Assembly: GCA_936450465.1 (NCBI GenBank)
Contig: OW388298.1
Span: forward strand, 7,238,035 to 7,302,034
From: Gibbula magus
Taxonomy: Eukaryota > Mollusca > Gastropoda > Trochida > Trochidae
Reading direction: 5' to 3'
DNA length: 64,000 nt
Positions 41,351 through 53,915 of the stretch are shown piece after piece (the stretch's first letter is position 1; each line of letters begins with the position of its first letter). Made by a program: the position numbers and the translations under genes. The notes under the pieces were generated by a model. The model saw nothing but the letters and a program-made list of their open reading frames with translations, had not been told where the DNA came from and made no database searches.

Positions 41351-42655
41351 ATGAATCCTCTATTGCCAATGTTACTATTTACTATTGCTGAAGCCAATAC
41401 TTTCTTGAAAGGAGGTAACCATGTTGTTTGGTCCACTGACTCTTTTGCGTTTGAGGTAAGAAGTAGAATAGAATGTGTTGTGAAATGCAGTACTGGACTC
41501 TGGGACTGGGCAGCTGTAGCTGAACACTCACACACCGCCATCTTGTGCAGGTGCGTGGATGTATCCAGGAAAACACCAGGTGACACGGGAGACAATATTC
41601 AGATATTCAGGAGAGTTGGAACTGAAGACACAACGTCACCATTGAATGAGAAGGATGATACATCGTCCATCAGAAATGGGAATAAAACAGAAAGTTCAAG
41701 TGATCACCAGACGTCAAATGGTTATAAGAAATGGAAGAATCAGTGCATGGTTTGGAAAATGAGGAAGTCTAAAGTTAAAACAACACCCAGACCAAAGAAT
41801 TTTAAAAGAAAAAAACAAAAATGTCAAAACAACGACCGCCTGCTACCCTACCCTTCTGACAAACATCTGTTCCAACTACACTTGAAAAACAAGAACAAGT
41901 ACCAACTCCTTGTGATGTTACCATCCGAGAGAAGGTTCAAGAATATAGAGACAATAGTCCCAGGAACATCCTGTAAACACATCGCCATCATTGCACATGC
42001 AGTCTACTTCTGTTTTAGTCCTCACAAGATAGCAGTCACCTGTATGGGCAATTCACATTTGTCCAAGACAGTGTTGAAAGAAAAGAAGAAAAATATTATT
42101 GAGTTGTATGCTGATCCCAAAAGAGGGATTCTGATCTATTTGGTGAAGGATAAGTCATCTGTTTATGCAAAGTTGTTCATCTTAAAGAACAAACAAAAGA
42201 AGCAGGTTTCACTTACATACTACAAGCAGATGGCACTGGACGTGAACCAAGGAGACATTTACTGGATTCAACGTGATCACACTTTCATCTACACCATGCC
42301 ATACATCGGGAAAAACAGATTCGTCAGGTCCACTGTGGTCTTCAACACCTTCGAAGCCAATGTCCACTTTGAGGTGTGTCCAGCCCTTGACCTGATCGTC
42401 TGGTGTCTGAGAAGGGGACGTGACACTATACTGTATTCATTCAACAGGTCAAGCTTTGCCATAAGATCAGTCAGTATGTCCAGTCAAATGCAATGCCATG
42501 ATATAGTTTGCTTCAAAGATCATATTTATGTGGATGCCAAGTTTTTCCTGGTGAAGGTCGACAAGGATCTTATGTTTGACTCGAAGCGAATTATAAAAAC
42601 TGCTGATCTTCAGAGCAGTCATTGCAGATGGTGTGGAGTATACGTGCAGGATTGA
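41351..42655 (+). CDS. Secreted PAN-like / linker / beta-propeller protein, divergent intact paralogue
   Basis: 434 residues from ATG 41351; the open frame extends 22 codons upstream without an ATG. Signal peptide MNPLLPMLLFTIAEA. N-terminal module residues about 18-90 with FLKGGNHVVW, ECVVKCSTGLWDW, HSHTAILCRCVD and IQIFRRV, the clearest PAN/apple-like version in the window. The linker (about 90-185) is short, basic and Lys/Asn-rich. The propeller-like region (about 185-434) has LFQLHLKNKNKYQLLV, TIVPGTSCKHIAI, DIYWIQRDHTFIYTM, LDLIVWCLRRGRD and ends CRWCGVYVQD. It is intronless and intact, with the same architecture as the gene at 12337 but much diverged in sequence. The terminal C-x-W-C motif is conserved in all full copies, probably closing the propeller by a disulphide (inference). 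Confidence 0.8.
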   Translation: MNPLLPMLLFTIAEANTFLKGGNHVVWSTDSFAFEVRSRIECVVKCSTGLWDWAAVAEHSHTAILCRCVDVSRKTPGDTGDNIQIFRRVGTEDTTSPLNEKDDTSSIRNGNKTESSSDHQTSNGYKKWKNQCMVWKMRKSKVKTTPRPKNFKRKKQKCQNNDRLLPYPSDKHLFQLHLKNKNKYQLLVMLPSERRFKNIETIVPGTSCKHIAIIAHAVYFCFSPHKIAVTCMGNSHLSKTVLKEKKKNIIELYADPKRGILIYLVKDKSSVYAKLFILKNKQKKQVSLTYYKQMALDVNQGDIYWIQRDHTFIYTMPYIGKNRFVRSTVVFNTFEANVHFEVCPALDLIVWCLRRGRDTILYSFNRSSFAIRSVSMSSQMQCHDIVCFKDHIYVDAKFFLVKVDKDLMFDSKRIIKTADLQSSHCRWCGVYVQD

Positions 42656-45600
42656 CAGGGTTTGTGTATCAACGAGACACAGAGAATACTAAACGACCTT
42701 CGATTTAATATCATTTAGGTATTTGCACAAGATTATATAATGTACATTAACCCTTCGAAATTATCATTTGTACACATAAATTATACATTATAAGTTGTAA
42801 CATTCAATCAATGTTGACTTACAAATATGTATCTTAACGTTATAACATTAAGGAATAAGTAAGGCTGATAAGATGACTCATTCCGACTTTGCATTGGCTG
42901 TAAATATGATTGCTAGCATATTTTAGTATCAAGTTATGGTAATATTAGTATCTGAGATTAAAGTGTCCTTTTAGTGTGAGTATCGATTGAATTAGACTAA
43001 CAAAGGCAGTGAGTTGTCCAGCAAATTTGTAAGAATAAATTACATATGTTAATTAGGAATATATATGAAATATGCCGTTTCTACACAGGAGATTCAGAGC
43101 TGTCAGGAGGGCGTCGCCAAGTTAGGTGATCCGCTCTTGCCAAAGAGAAATATAGAGAGATAATTCAGTCCCCTGTTGTACCTTCAGACAATCACGGGGT
43201 TCCCCTCATCTTGGAACTAACCGATAGAGATGTTATCTTTCTCGTTTTTACCAAGTTGTTTTTCTTACGTCCAATCAATTTGTAACCACTTCTTCAATAA
43301 AACTTCCTGACAATTTTTGACTTAACAATCAACTATTTACTCCTGTCAGATTTGTATTAAAACGCATATACTCAGGAACGTTGGGCCACAATAAAGAGCT
43401 TGTTTTCCAGAAAATTATTCCTGTGCTTATCTTTAAAATGTGAAATAAAACCATGAATTTGTCTGTATGATTTGGTGATTTTTTTTTGCCGGGCAAACAT
43501 ATATAAACTTAAGCTCAAAGGAAACGTCACCCCTCAGTTGTTTTTGTCATATGTATAATTTTCAAATATTTCGAGTTTTCGAAACTGAATAGGTTGGGAA
43601 ATATTAAATCAGTCAAAGAATTCCATTTTTCAACAAACAAAAAATAAAATTAAAATTTTGAAATTTGAAATTCCCAAAAATCAATTTTGATTAAATACAA
43701 CTGTTCATCGACATATAACACATACTCTGTGTGAAAACAATAAATTTGCCTCGTTTCTGCACACATTTACAACATTTTAAACATGGTAAGGTTCATGTTG
43801 CTGTATAATTTCATTTCTTACCCCCGTCTTGTTTAAAAGATGATATAGTAATCAAAATATAGAACAGTAACCTATTAAGTCATTAAAACTAATGCCACAC
43901 GGTGTTATTGCATCGTGCCATAATCAAATGCATCTCACTTTTTAAAAATATTGAATTAATCGAAATCAACTGAGGTGTGACATTTCTTTTGTGCTTCAGT
44001 TTAGCTTATCTAACAAAATGTATACAATTTACATGACTTCAAGGCAGGTATATGTGACACAGGGACACCTTATGTCGTCATACCTTTTGGATGGCATCCA
44101 ACAGAACCTTCTGCACGGCGAAGGCAAACTTAATCGAAGCTATCAAGTTGAAAACATTTGAGATAATTATTTTAGTTAATGAATCTATATGTCAATGAAT
44201 CTTATATGTGTCACTCCATCTTTAAGAGTTAAATCAATTTCTTTTAGAGTCATGTGTGTCCTCTGTTCGACACATAGTTTAGTAAATGGAAGTGATATGG
44301 GTAAGGCGCAGAACTCTAAAAAAAAGAAATCTAAAATCTTGACTGGGACTGAAGAAGATGTATCATTTCACAGTGAATCGCCCCAGCAAATTTGAAGGAT
44401 TTCAAATATTGTTCAACAGTAACGTTTTCAAATAAACCAATCAGAATCAAGAATACATCAAACTCAAGTTACAATTATTTCTTAATGTAATCTGTTCATG
44501 TTTGTGATTAAAAAACATGATAAGTGAGAGAAATATTCATCTTTGGCATGTTTTATGACACCTTTTAAATTCGCTGTAGCACAGGTTTTTGTAAATTATG
44601 TTTTCTAAAAGTTTCCATTTACTATTTAAGTTCATGTAATATGTTGCTACGTTAATGGGTCAAACATCTCATTACATGACCCGATAAGCTGTATTCATAA
44701 AAAACGGCTATCCGTATTCAAAGAAAATGATACGACCTATAAAGCGACAATGGTGTGGTACTAGTCAGTGTGAGAGGTAGATTTGTAGGTCTCATAAGAA
44801 TTTGAGACTTCAGACAGCAAAAACGGTTGACCATTTCATCATTGTACCATATTTAAAACTCAAATCGGAGTGTTAAGGTATTGCTATGTCGTTTGAACTA
44901 CCTTCGGGCTGTCATTTTCATGTTAAATAGACTTGCCATGTATTCTTTTTATGGCTATGAAGTATTGTAAGCCATCGTTGACACATATTTTTTGTGAGAG
45001 CACTTTATTTCAGTAAAAATTGTAAATCATGTTTATGCGCCTTTAAAGTCCAAGAGTATGTACATAAAGCCTTTTGTTAATTTAATTTCCATATTCGTAC
45101 TTCGTAGAAGTAAAATCTAAAAGGACTAAAAGGAGAGGGACGACTTTGGTAATACTAAAACTCCTTTAATTACATCATCACTTTACTACATCGTTCAAAT
45201 AGTGTTGTTAAATCCTCTCTTAATATGTAGCATGCTTGGCGTACTTTCTCACAGTCATTATTATTACACTTGGAAACTTATCTTGCCTCTATATTCATAT
45301 TTAATGAGCACTTGAGGATCACAGTGATAAACTCCAATATGAAATTTCCAGTCTCGATTGTTCCTCATTTAGTCTATATATCAGCTCTGAGGGCCAAACA
45401 AGGTGTATATGTCAGGAAGAGTCTGTTGCCAGGCATGGGGTTAACACTACAGGTTTGTTTAGTGCTTTTTATTTGACTTTCTTGTAGTCTATCAAATCAA
45501 AATGTTTTAAAAGAAACACATGATCAGTTGAATTTGAATAAAAAAAAACTTAGGGCTACTGGAGCGAAATATAAGTTGTTGAATTACAGTTGGAATAGGC

Positions 45601-48022
45601 CACTGCTTTAGTTATATTGTAGTAGTGTATAAGCCATTTCTGGATATATGCACATGGAAATTAAGAAGAAGAAAGTTTATTCGTATTCAAGACCTCGACC
45701 ATGGCCAAAAATACAATATTGTGCATACACATTTCAGTGCATATTGACATTGAAGTGAGTATACACATATTGTACTTAAAAAAGATTGCGATATTTTTAA
45801 AGCAATAAACATCCTGTCAAGATATTAAAAAAAATAATTATTCATGTTTCCGATGGTTGTGGTATTATCTTGATTGCAAAATGTTCATAATGGGGACAGA
45901 GTAATAAAAACAGTTATTCGTCTTCCATACTTGATCATAATTACATTCTGTACACTTCAGTAGATCAGTATGTACGTCTAATGTACGTGTTTATATATCA
46001 TGCCTCTTATGACTTACACAGTTTTATCTTATAAATTTCAGATATATTCATTACTATTATTCACATGGATACTGCAAGGTAATTTTTTTAATTTTTCACA
46101 TTTCAAGTTACGTACAATCAGAAAGCAAAATTAGAAATATATGCCATTTAGATAATGATACATGATAATATTTCGGATAACACTTCCATCAATAGTACAA
46201 ATTTTTGTACTTTTTCAGGCCGAGTCCCTTGCAGGATTCGAACCCACACCCTCAGAGTAAGGCAACTATCAACAGCACTGACCTAACCAGCAGCTTACCA
46301 CAGACCAAATTGCTGTTTAGCTATGAACTGCTTATCAAATACCATTACAGTTTAATTATTAATCACGGACAGTTTGTGGCTTTCAATCCGAAAATGAACA
46401 TCTCAGATAAGGAAGGGTTAAGATAAATAAGTGTATTTAAATATGAATGAAAAGATGAATGCACCTTAATTACTGGGCAAAGGAAACTACACACAGCATA
46501 CAGATAACAAGGTCACATGCGTCTATGAGCTAACATTTTGTGACAATTATATATAGTTTCTCACATATATGTGTCAAAAGTCATGAATGTTAATTTCTAA
46601 AAATAATACACATAGCATTTAATCTAGAGTATTTACATCACTTAGTGGAGATCAACATTTGTCTGTACTTATGGCATTCTTTGTTTTATTTTTTATAAGT
46701 TTTGATTTTTCTTATTGTAAAAACAGATATTTGCATGCAGGGGCACCTCGGTGGAAATATAGACTTTTGTCATTGTTAATTATATACAACCTATATCATT
46801 TAAACCGATAATGAACCCACAGAAATATACATATAACAGTAACCATCCCTAAAGCTTTAGAAACAGTTTGAGAAATGATAGATTATCTGATGTAACATTT
46901 TCATGGTAGGAACATAAAACTGATTGAAAAAGATAAATTTAATGACAACCTATTCCATCAAAAGCACTTCATTCATATTCACACAATGGTATTCATATAT
47001 GTGGTAAACATGTGATATTATACAAATTCTGTAGATTCTGACCATTCCATTGCTGATGTATGTTTACAATCATATGAATTACCTCGTAGGAGGGGCAAAA
47101 TGTATAATGTATTAAAGTTTGTCGATGTCATCAAATATCATAAACTTGACATTACAGCAGTATGAAATAAACGAAAAAGGCAATATTACATATTCTATTG
47201 ATGATCAATTATTTCTCAAACAATACTATTTTTTATGCGAGGCCAGACGAATTCAATTTTAGTCTCGTTCTCACAACTATGAATAAGTACTGTTTATACA
47301 AATGCAATTTGATTTTACCTTGCATCTGGAGGCACAATGAAACTGTGTTTCTGTCGTACTTGTCAATCGTGCATTGAAATATCTTGCTTTCGTGTTGCAA
47401 ATTAGGTGTCATTTCTGTTGACTGTTGTCATGCAAGGATAGTATTTATCTGAAAAGATTGCTTTGCAATGCCCTTTACTTGTTTTGTTTCAAATATAGAG
47501 ATAATAATTATACAGATTCTGGAGAGCCACAAAGTCAATAGCTCTATTGTTTTAACAAGAGTTTTAAGTTGCCTACTGTCTGTATTCACATATGATGAGG
47601 CTCATCATACAAATAAAACAAAATATTTTACAATGTCTCTGTCTGATAAAACAAGCTGTTAAAGTGATTGGGTAATTTTGGCATTCAAATTTGTTTTGAA
47701 ATTCTCAGATGTAGGTTTTTAGATTTGAGAAATGTCAGTACACTCTAAAAGATCACTTGGTTGATCTGTCATTGAATCGTTATTAGTTCTGTCACTTTAG
47801 AAGAATTCATTTCAAAGTACAGACAAAAAAAACTTCTTTTTTTTCTTTCGTTTATTGATATTATGTCACATTAGCTATCGCAATAGTATGTCACAATCGA
47901 CTATTCCTATTGCAATAGTTAATCACAATAGACAATCACTACGCAATAGTTCCTTGTCGATCAATAGTTACCCATATTAGCTAAGTTAAATTATCTGGCA
48001 TGGCATATACAAATAGTTATCG
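42656..48022. other. Non-coding region between the intact propeller gene and the FAMeT/PAN gene
   Basis: A poly-A signal AATAAA at 43034 could serve the upstream gene. Open frames (for example 44189-44395, 45270-45476) are short and featureless. A tRNA-like SINE is at 46216-46300. The 5' exon(s) of the gene at 48079, including a signal peptide, should lie here but were not identified. Confidence 0.45.
46216..46300 (-). mobile_element. tRNA-derived SINE head
   Basis: The minus strand contains a perfect RNA polymerase III B box (GGTTCGAATCC, 46234-46244) within GTGTGGGTTCGAATCCTGCA, and an A-box-like TGGTTAGGTCAGTG about 45 bp upstream. Together they resemble a degraded tRNA, with no intact cloverleaf. 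A SINE head is the simplest reading; the body was not delimited. Confidence 0.45.
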
Positions 48023-48025
48023 TCG

Positions 48026-48064
<39 letters not shown>
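48023..48064. repeat. (ATT)n microsatellite
   Basis: About 13 consecutive ATT/TTA units ending just before the splice acceptor of the exon at 48079. Confidence 0.9.
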
Positions 48065-48065
<1 letters not shown>

Positions 48066-48078
48066 AACTTATTTGTAG

Positions 48079-48483
48079 TTTCATCCAAGTTCATCACCAG
48101 CAGAGTATTCACAAGAACTGACCAACTGCAAACTGGTGGATCCCATTTGGAGTTCTACTACCGAGGTTGTAGAGACATCTCAGTGAGGCTCCACTGTGGT
48201 AAGGATCGGTTCGACTTTCAGATAAGGGGCTACAAAAATACAGTTGCCTTCATAAGGAACACTTTCACAAAGAAGCGGTTTGTCTCAAGACAGGATATTT
48301 CTACAAAAGGCTGTCAGAAGTTTCAGCGCTATTGGATAAGTTGGCAAGATGGTGTTCTTGGAAGTGGAAAGGGAAATGTTGGTGAACACATTCACTTGAA
48401 ATACGATGCACAGAATCCAGATCTGAAGTGTAATGAGTTTGTCAACGTCATGGACTATTCCCATGACTCAACTTACTGCATAG
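48079..48483 (+). CDS. Exon: farnesoic-acid O-methyltransferase-like (Methyltransf_FA) domain
   Basis: Internal coding exon, acceptor TTTGTAG at 48072-48078 and donor GTGAATG at 48484. It encodes about 135 residues of a Methyltransf_FA-type domain: VRLHCGKDRFDFQIRGY, KNTVAFIRNTF, then YWISWQDGVLGSGKGNVGE. The last matches the family hallmark [FY]WISW-x-x-G-x-[IL]-x-x-G-x-G-x-x-G. In molluscs this domain is common in secreted or receptor-like proteins next to PAN domains; enzymatic activity is doubtful. The exon ends in phase 1 and continues at 49199 in frame. Upstream exons were not found. The ORF-like ATG-less start (TTG) confirms this is an internal exon. Confidence 0.75.
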
Positions 48484-49198
48484 GTGAATGTACCAGTGAC
48501 TTTCATTTATTTGTATCTTAATTTACAACTTCAAGGTGAAACTGCATTAGATCACTAACTCACCTAAAATCAGATTTTGAACTTGAAATCATATAAGTAT
48601 GCAAAACATTCAAAGATTTCTGGTTTTAATGCCTTCATCAACAACGCTGTACCACTTACCACCAGATGCATTTCTCTTCACTCATGTATGTACATTGACA
48701 TCCTTGTAACAATGTATGTCGGCCATCATTGTTTACTTCCAATGAAAGGTAGGTGCTAGCAAGAGTGAATGGTACATAGCAAAACCAAAACTCACGTTAG
48801 TCCCCATCACTGGCTAATTGAGGCATGTACGAGTTATGACTTGTGAGGGAAGTCTGGGAAGATGTGCCTTGAATGACATCTGATGAGAGAGTTTGCTCAG
48901 TCAACTTCACTACCTTTCTAATATGTATCAGTTTAAATCAAACCAAGATAGCCGGGTGGTTAGGGGAATCGGATAATTAATAGTAGCGATGGGTGCCTTG
49001 CTTTATCTAGACTGACTGTACTACAGTAGGGTAACAATCCTGCAATTGAATCGCAAGTAAGAAATATTAGATCAGATCTCTTAGAGAAGAATGGCATGTT
49101 AAATGTGTCAACTAAATGTGTCATTTTCCTATAAGATGTCAACACTATCACAAACTAACGAAGCATGATGATAACAGTTTACCAATTTCATATTTCAG

Positions 49199-49455
49199 AC
49201 AGTAGGAATATGGACAGCAGCCATTTTACAGAGATAGCCCGGGAACCAACTTCCAACAGAAGAGTGCCCAGGGGACGAGGAAGAGAGTTCAGAGTGTTGA
49301 CTGGGTTATCATCTCGAGTTGTCTGTGCTTCTTTCTGCCTGATGACCTGTCCTTGTCATGCTGTGGTGTATTCTCTGATCGAAGGTCACTGTTCTCTGTT
49401 GGGAGATGTGACAGGGAAAGCAATCAATGAACCAGATGTCTATATCATGTATTAA
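49199..49455 (+). CDS. Last exon of the same gene: PAN/apple-like domain
   Basis: Acceptor ATATTTCAG at 49190-49198; the phase-1 junction with the exon at 48079 gives an Asp codon and keeps the frame. It encodes about 85 residues with FRVLTGLSSRVVCASFCLM, CPCHAVVYS and GHCSLLGDV, a PAN/apple pattern (C-x3-C-x4-C...C). Stop TAA at 49453-49455, followed by poly-A signals (AATAAAGG, 49501). Together with the previous exon it gives a FAMeT-PAN protein. The GGTTTCC element inserted about 180 bp downstream. Confidence 0.75.
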
Positions 49456-49636
49456 ATTATAAATAACAAAACATTTGTGCACCAATTATCTAAATTATAT
49501 AATAAAGGAAACCTAATCACCAACCTTTGAACATTGGAGGTTTCTATATCATGTCATGAAGTTATGAACTGTAAATAATAAGTCTTTTGTGCACCAAATA
49601 TATAAACTCAAATGAGATATAAATTATTGTACATTA

Positions 49637-50250
49637 CACAGCAAAAATGACCTGGTTTCCAGAACACTGAAACTAACAGGATACCAAATGGAAACCAGTA
49701 TTTCCAGTTGGTATCCAGACAGTTTTTATAAGTTTCCATGTGGTTTCCAGCAACACTGAAACTGAATTTTGCACCAGTATCCGGATGGTATCCAGTGCGA
49801 ATAATTACCCACTCCTCCAAGTGGTATCCATCTGGTTTCCATGAATAACTTTCTTTTTGGTTTCAACTCAGTTTCCATGTGATAGTTTCCACTTGGTTTC
49901 CACTTGGTTTCCATATTTCTTAGTTTACACTTGGTTTCAACTTGGTTTCCATGTTCAGGTTTACTGTTGGTTTCAGTCTGGTTTCCATGTTAAGGTTTAT
50001 TGTAGGTTTCAGTCTAGTTTCCATGTTACGGTTTACTGTAGGTTTCAACCTAGTTTCCATGTTGAGGTTTACTGTAGGTTTCAGTGTGGTTTTAGTATAA
50101 TGGTTTACTGTAGGTTTCAGTCTGGTTTCAGTGTAATGGTTTACTGTAGGTTTCAGTGTGGTTTCAGTGTGATTTCAGTGTGATTTCAGTGTAATGGTTT
50201 ACTGTAGGTTTCAGTGTAATGGTTTACTGTAGGTTTCAACCTGGTGTCCA
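49637..50250. repeat. Subterminal arm of copy 2 with ~35-bp minisatellite
   Basis: The outer 220 bp align with the reversed right arm of copy 1 (CACTGAAACTAACA; ATTTCCAGTTGGTATCCAGAC; ATCCGGATGGTATCCA). From about 49855 to 50240 there is a tandem array GGTTTACTGTAGGTTTCAGT of about 35 bp per unit. Open frames here are repeat artefacts. Confidence 0.75.
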
Positions 50251-52371
50251 TGGTTGGCATTTGCATGTTATGATTTAAATGAATGCAGTGTCAACACCTA
50301 CAGCAACTGCTATCTTCATCAAGAGCAATAATGCTTCGGAGAATATAATTCTAGTAATGATAAAAATAATTGTACTTTGTTATAAAGTTTATTACATTAA
50401 GTGCCAATAGCAAAGTCAATCTAATCAAATCTAATTGCAAACAAGAAAAGAAATTTTGCCTGTTGTACTAGTAATACAAAACAAGTGTGTTGTATTATGA
50501 AGTTTATTACGTAAGTGTCAATTGCAAAGCAAATACTTGACTAATGCTGCAAAAAGGAGAATACATCTGACAATCAAATCTAAGGAATGTATTCAAATGA
50601 TATCAAGTACACAATACCATATAGTGATCTTATTTATGAAGATCCTAGATATACATTTACAAATTGTATTATTTAAAATTACTTCATAAATCATCCAGCA
50701 AAATGCCATAACTGGATGACGAGGTAAAATAACAGGGCATTCCTGCTGATTAAGAAAGAGGATCACTGATAATTATGTGGTTATATTCTCGATTTATACT
50801 GTGCTGACGGCCAATCACTATTCAATGTATGTTATGAAAAGGTGGTTTTATTTTCCTCGGGTAAACAGCCCGGGGAAAATTACATCACTAATCCTCCGGG
50901 GTGATTTCAAACTCTTCAGCTTCAGCTTAATACGTTCTGTGTCCTCAATGGGAATGATCTTTCGACCACATGGTATGCTCATCTTCAAGCGCAGAAGTCT
51001 TTGACCGACCACATGCTTCCTTCATGTTCTTCTAGGCTGTAAAAGTAAAACGAACATAAAAATGATATTAATGACCAACATACATTGAAATTGGTACAAC
51101 CTCTGTTTTACTTATTTGAAGTGTTTTAGTAAGATACACAATCATAAGTTCTGATTTGCAAGATATTATTATTTTGTATACTGCAATTATTACATTAGTT
51201 ATTAGGTTAAGTTTTGAAACACATGTACCTGTTGTAGGCTAAGGTGAGAGGTCATCTATCGCCTTCTTCAAGTTTCCCATAAGTGCAGGAATGCTGAAAT
51301 GTTATACAAGTATCAAATCAATCAAAGAAACATGAATATTCAAAAGGGTATTTCATATTCTAACTAAATATAAAGGTCATAATATGATATTCAAAAATAT
51401 ACATCAGTACAACAACTCTTATTTGGTCGTTTTTTTTAGAATGTAATTTTTATGTATTCGTATGAATCAAGAAAGTAGAGACTGTCTTGATACAATAAAC
51501 ATTGACATCGTTTCGATACAATATTTCGAAGATATTTGATCAACATTATTTAAATTGTTATTTCAATCATTAGCATATTGGACACACAATAAGAAAAAAC
51601 ATGAACTGTACCTGCATGCAGTTGTAGAAATATCATGTTGTTTTGCCCTCTGTGAATGACAACAGTTGTTGGCACTGAAGTTCACGTACACACGGCAGAC
51701 AAGATTCTGTTTCTTCATTCAGTCACGGGTTATACTGGCAAATAATCGCGCCAAAATGTGGATGATGAACAAAGCTCTTTGTCTGGGAGAGCACATGGTC
51801 TGGCTATTATATAACACCATATGGTGGACAGCGAGCGCCCGGCGATACAGAGCATACATTTGACCTACATCTAATTACTAAATTAAGGCTAACTGAATCT
51901 TAGAGTTTGTAATTGATATTATTGTGTAGATGTTAAAAAGTAAGTCCAACATTACACACGCAATACCATGAATAATAAAAAAAAAAAACATATCATGGTT
52001 GATATAAGTTAATGGCATTGTCGAAATGAAATGGAATACGGTACATATCATATCATATCAATCAAGGGTTTCAGTTGTTTACTTTTTTATATAAATATAA
52101 CATTTGCAAGACAATATTTTTCTCAAAAGTATAGTTAACCATCCTGTGTTAAAGCTTCATCTGAAAAATGTATTTGAACATGTTGATCATAATAATTAAT
52201 ATTGAATTTCTAGTTCTTTGCTTTGAATACACATGCAATTTTAAATAATGGATAACTAATTTGGTTTCTATGGGTCTTTTGATTTGAACAAATGGTTAAC
52301 AAATGGATACACGGGTTCTTAATTATTTCATTATCTGTTTCCATTACACTACATTACACTACATAACACTT
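50251..52371. other. Interior of copy 2
   Basis: No transposase. On the minus strand 50845-51040 reads like a lone coding exon (preceded by TTTTACAG, contains IPCGRKIIPIEDTERIKLKL and RRISDVIFPGLF), but it has a frame break near its 5' end and no partner exons were found. The rest is AT-rich. It shares no obvious sequence with the interior of copy 1. Confidence 0.4.
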
Positions 52372-53039
52372 GATAGTTTCATGTTGGTTTCCATTTTCGG
52401 GAAACAATAATTGTAATTTACACTAATGGAAACTAGCATGAAACTTCACATTAGAGTTTGATGTTGGTTTCCCTTACGGAAATATTACATATCATAGAGT
52501 CCAAAATGGATTTTAGTTGGAAACCAGGTTGCCAAGTTTCAGTGATAGGATAGCAAGTGGATACCCCTATTACCAAGTTAACAGTTGGTTTCCCGATTTC
52601 AGGATACTCAGTCATGTGTGCTGTGGTAGTTTCATGTTGGTTTCCAATTAATGGAATCTTTCAATGCAGATTTCCAGGAATGGAAACCAACATGAAACCT
52701 CACTTGATAGTTTCATGTTGGTTTCCATTTTCTGGAATCAATAATTGCAATTTACAGGAATGGAAACTAACATGAAACTTCATATTGCGGTTTCATGTTG
52801 ATTTCCATTTCATGGAAACATTGATTGCAATTTCCAGGAATGGAAACCAACATGAAACACATAATCAATGTTTCCAGTTGGTTTCCATCACGGAAATACT
52901 TAATGTTATAGAATCCAAAATGGATTCTAGTTGGAAACCAGGTTACCTAGTTTCAGCAGATGGATACCAAGTGGATACTCCTATTACCCAGTTTCCAGTT
53001 GGTTTCCAGATTGCAGGATACTCAGTCATTTTTGCTGTG
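52372..53039. repeat. Second subterminal arm of copy 2, duplicated terminal module
   Basis: Matches the reversed left arm of copy 1 (CCAAAATGGATT(T/C)TAGTTGG, GATACCAAGTGGATAC). The terminal module, ending in GGATACTCAGTCAT, occurs twice (ending about 52626 and 53039), as in copy 1. TTTCATGTTGGTTTCC is repeated at least three times. Confidence 0.75.
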
Positions 53040-53779
53040 TTACTTACCACTGCATCACGCATAAAGAAAGCACTGTGGTTTCTCCAATAACTCTTGCACT
53101 TATTTCTAACCTCTGATAGCTTGTTGAATACCAAACCACTCACTCGTTTTATAATTATGTTATTGAACAAAACATCGTTTAGTGTTCTCTATATATCCTC
53201 CATGGAGTAATGTTAAGTATCACATGCTTGCTTTTGTATTTACACCAAAACGTCGCATCTCACTGCAATACAAATTTGAAAATCCATAGAACTTGTGTGT
53301 CATCATCTTACGATTAACCATCAAAGAAGTTATATGACACTAGTCTGAAAATAACAAAATCTGAATTTAGGCAATTAAACGATAGTGTAAAAAGCATGAT
53401 TATCTGGACATCAATTTGTTTATTGTGGAGATACAGAGTATATTCACACTCCTTCATCACATTCCACCTGATAAAAGAGTGAGCATATACTCCGAAACAT
53501 GTCTATGTACACAATAATGTAACATGACTTCAATGTGTCCTTGATTCTGATTGGCTAGGGCGACTCATTGGGAACTGACACATACTGTTTACTAGATTAT
53601 TTTTCTGTTTCTCTTAATACCTGTGTCTAAGTAAAATTTGCAAATGACGTCTTATTTTATGTTACTTTGATTATTCAATGCTTGTGAATGTGTTTTATGA
53701 CGGGAGGTATTAATATTTTCAAAATATAATACAAACAACATAATATATCTATGGATTTTATAAGAATGTAGTTGTTGTA

Positions 53780-53915
53780 GAGGGGCCTGCATAGGATATT
53801 TTTTTCTGCATAGGATATTTTTTTGAATGGGCTTGTATAGGATATTTTTTGGATATTTTAATTTGGATATTTTTTGGATATTTTTTAATTAGGGCTTGTA
53901 TAGGATATTTATGGA
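53780..53915. repeat. TAGGATATTTTTT simple repeat
   Basis: About seven imperfect units containing GGATATTTTTT, several preceded by GGGC(C)TG(C/T)ATA. Non-coding. Confidence 0.7.

Larger units (their letters stand above)
49637..53039 (+). mobile_element. GGTTTCC-arm element, copy 2 (CACTA/EnSpm-like, 3.4 kb)
   Basis: Left terminus CACAGCAAAAATGACCTGG; right terminus, reversed, CACAGCAAAAATGACTGAG. TTA flanks both sides (49634-49636 and 53040-53042) as a likely 3-bp target duplication. Arms at 49637-50250 and 52372-53039 are packed with GGTTTCC/GGAAACC motifs in both orientations. Termini beginning CAC, 3-bp duplication and motif-rich subterminal regions fit the CACTA/EnSpm superfamily. There is no transposase in the 2.1-kb interior, so it is non-autonomous. 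Confidence 0.7.

Noticed and set aside
44189..44395. 68-codon frame with a Lys-rich stretch
   Set aside because: Could be an exon, but there are no convincing splice borders or domain.
48955..49060. tRNA-like stretch (TAGCCGGGTGGTTAGGGG)
   Set aside because: A-box-like only; no B box at the right distance and no cloverleaf.
49857..50183. 108-codon open frame rich in Trp, Phe and Gln (repeating CRFQ)
   Set aside because: It is the translation of the GGTTTCC/GGTTTCAGT minisatellite; period and composition follow the DNA repeat.
52943..53170. 75-codon minus-strand frame across the right end of the 3.4-kb element
   Set aside because: Crosses the transposon terminus; no domain.
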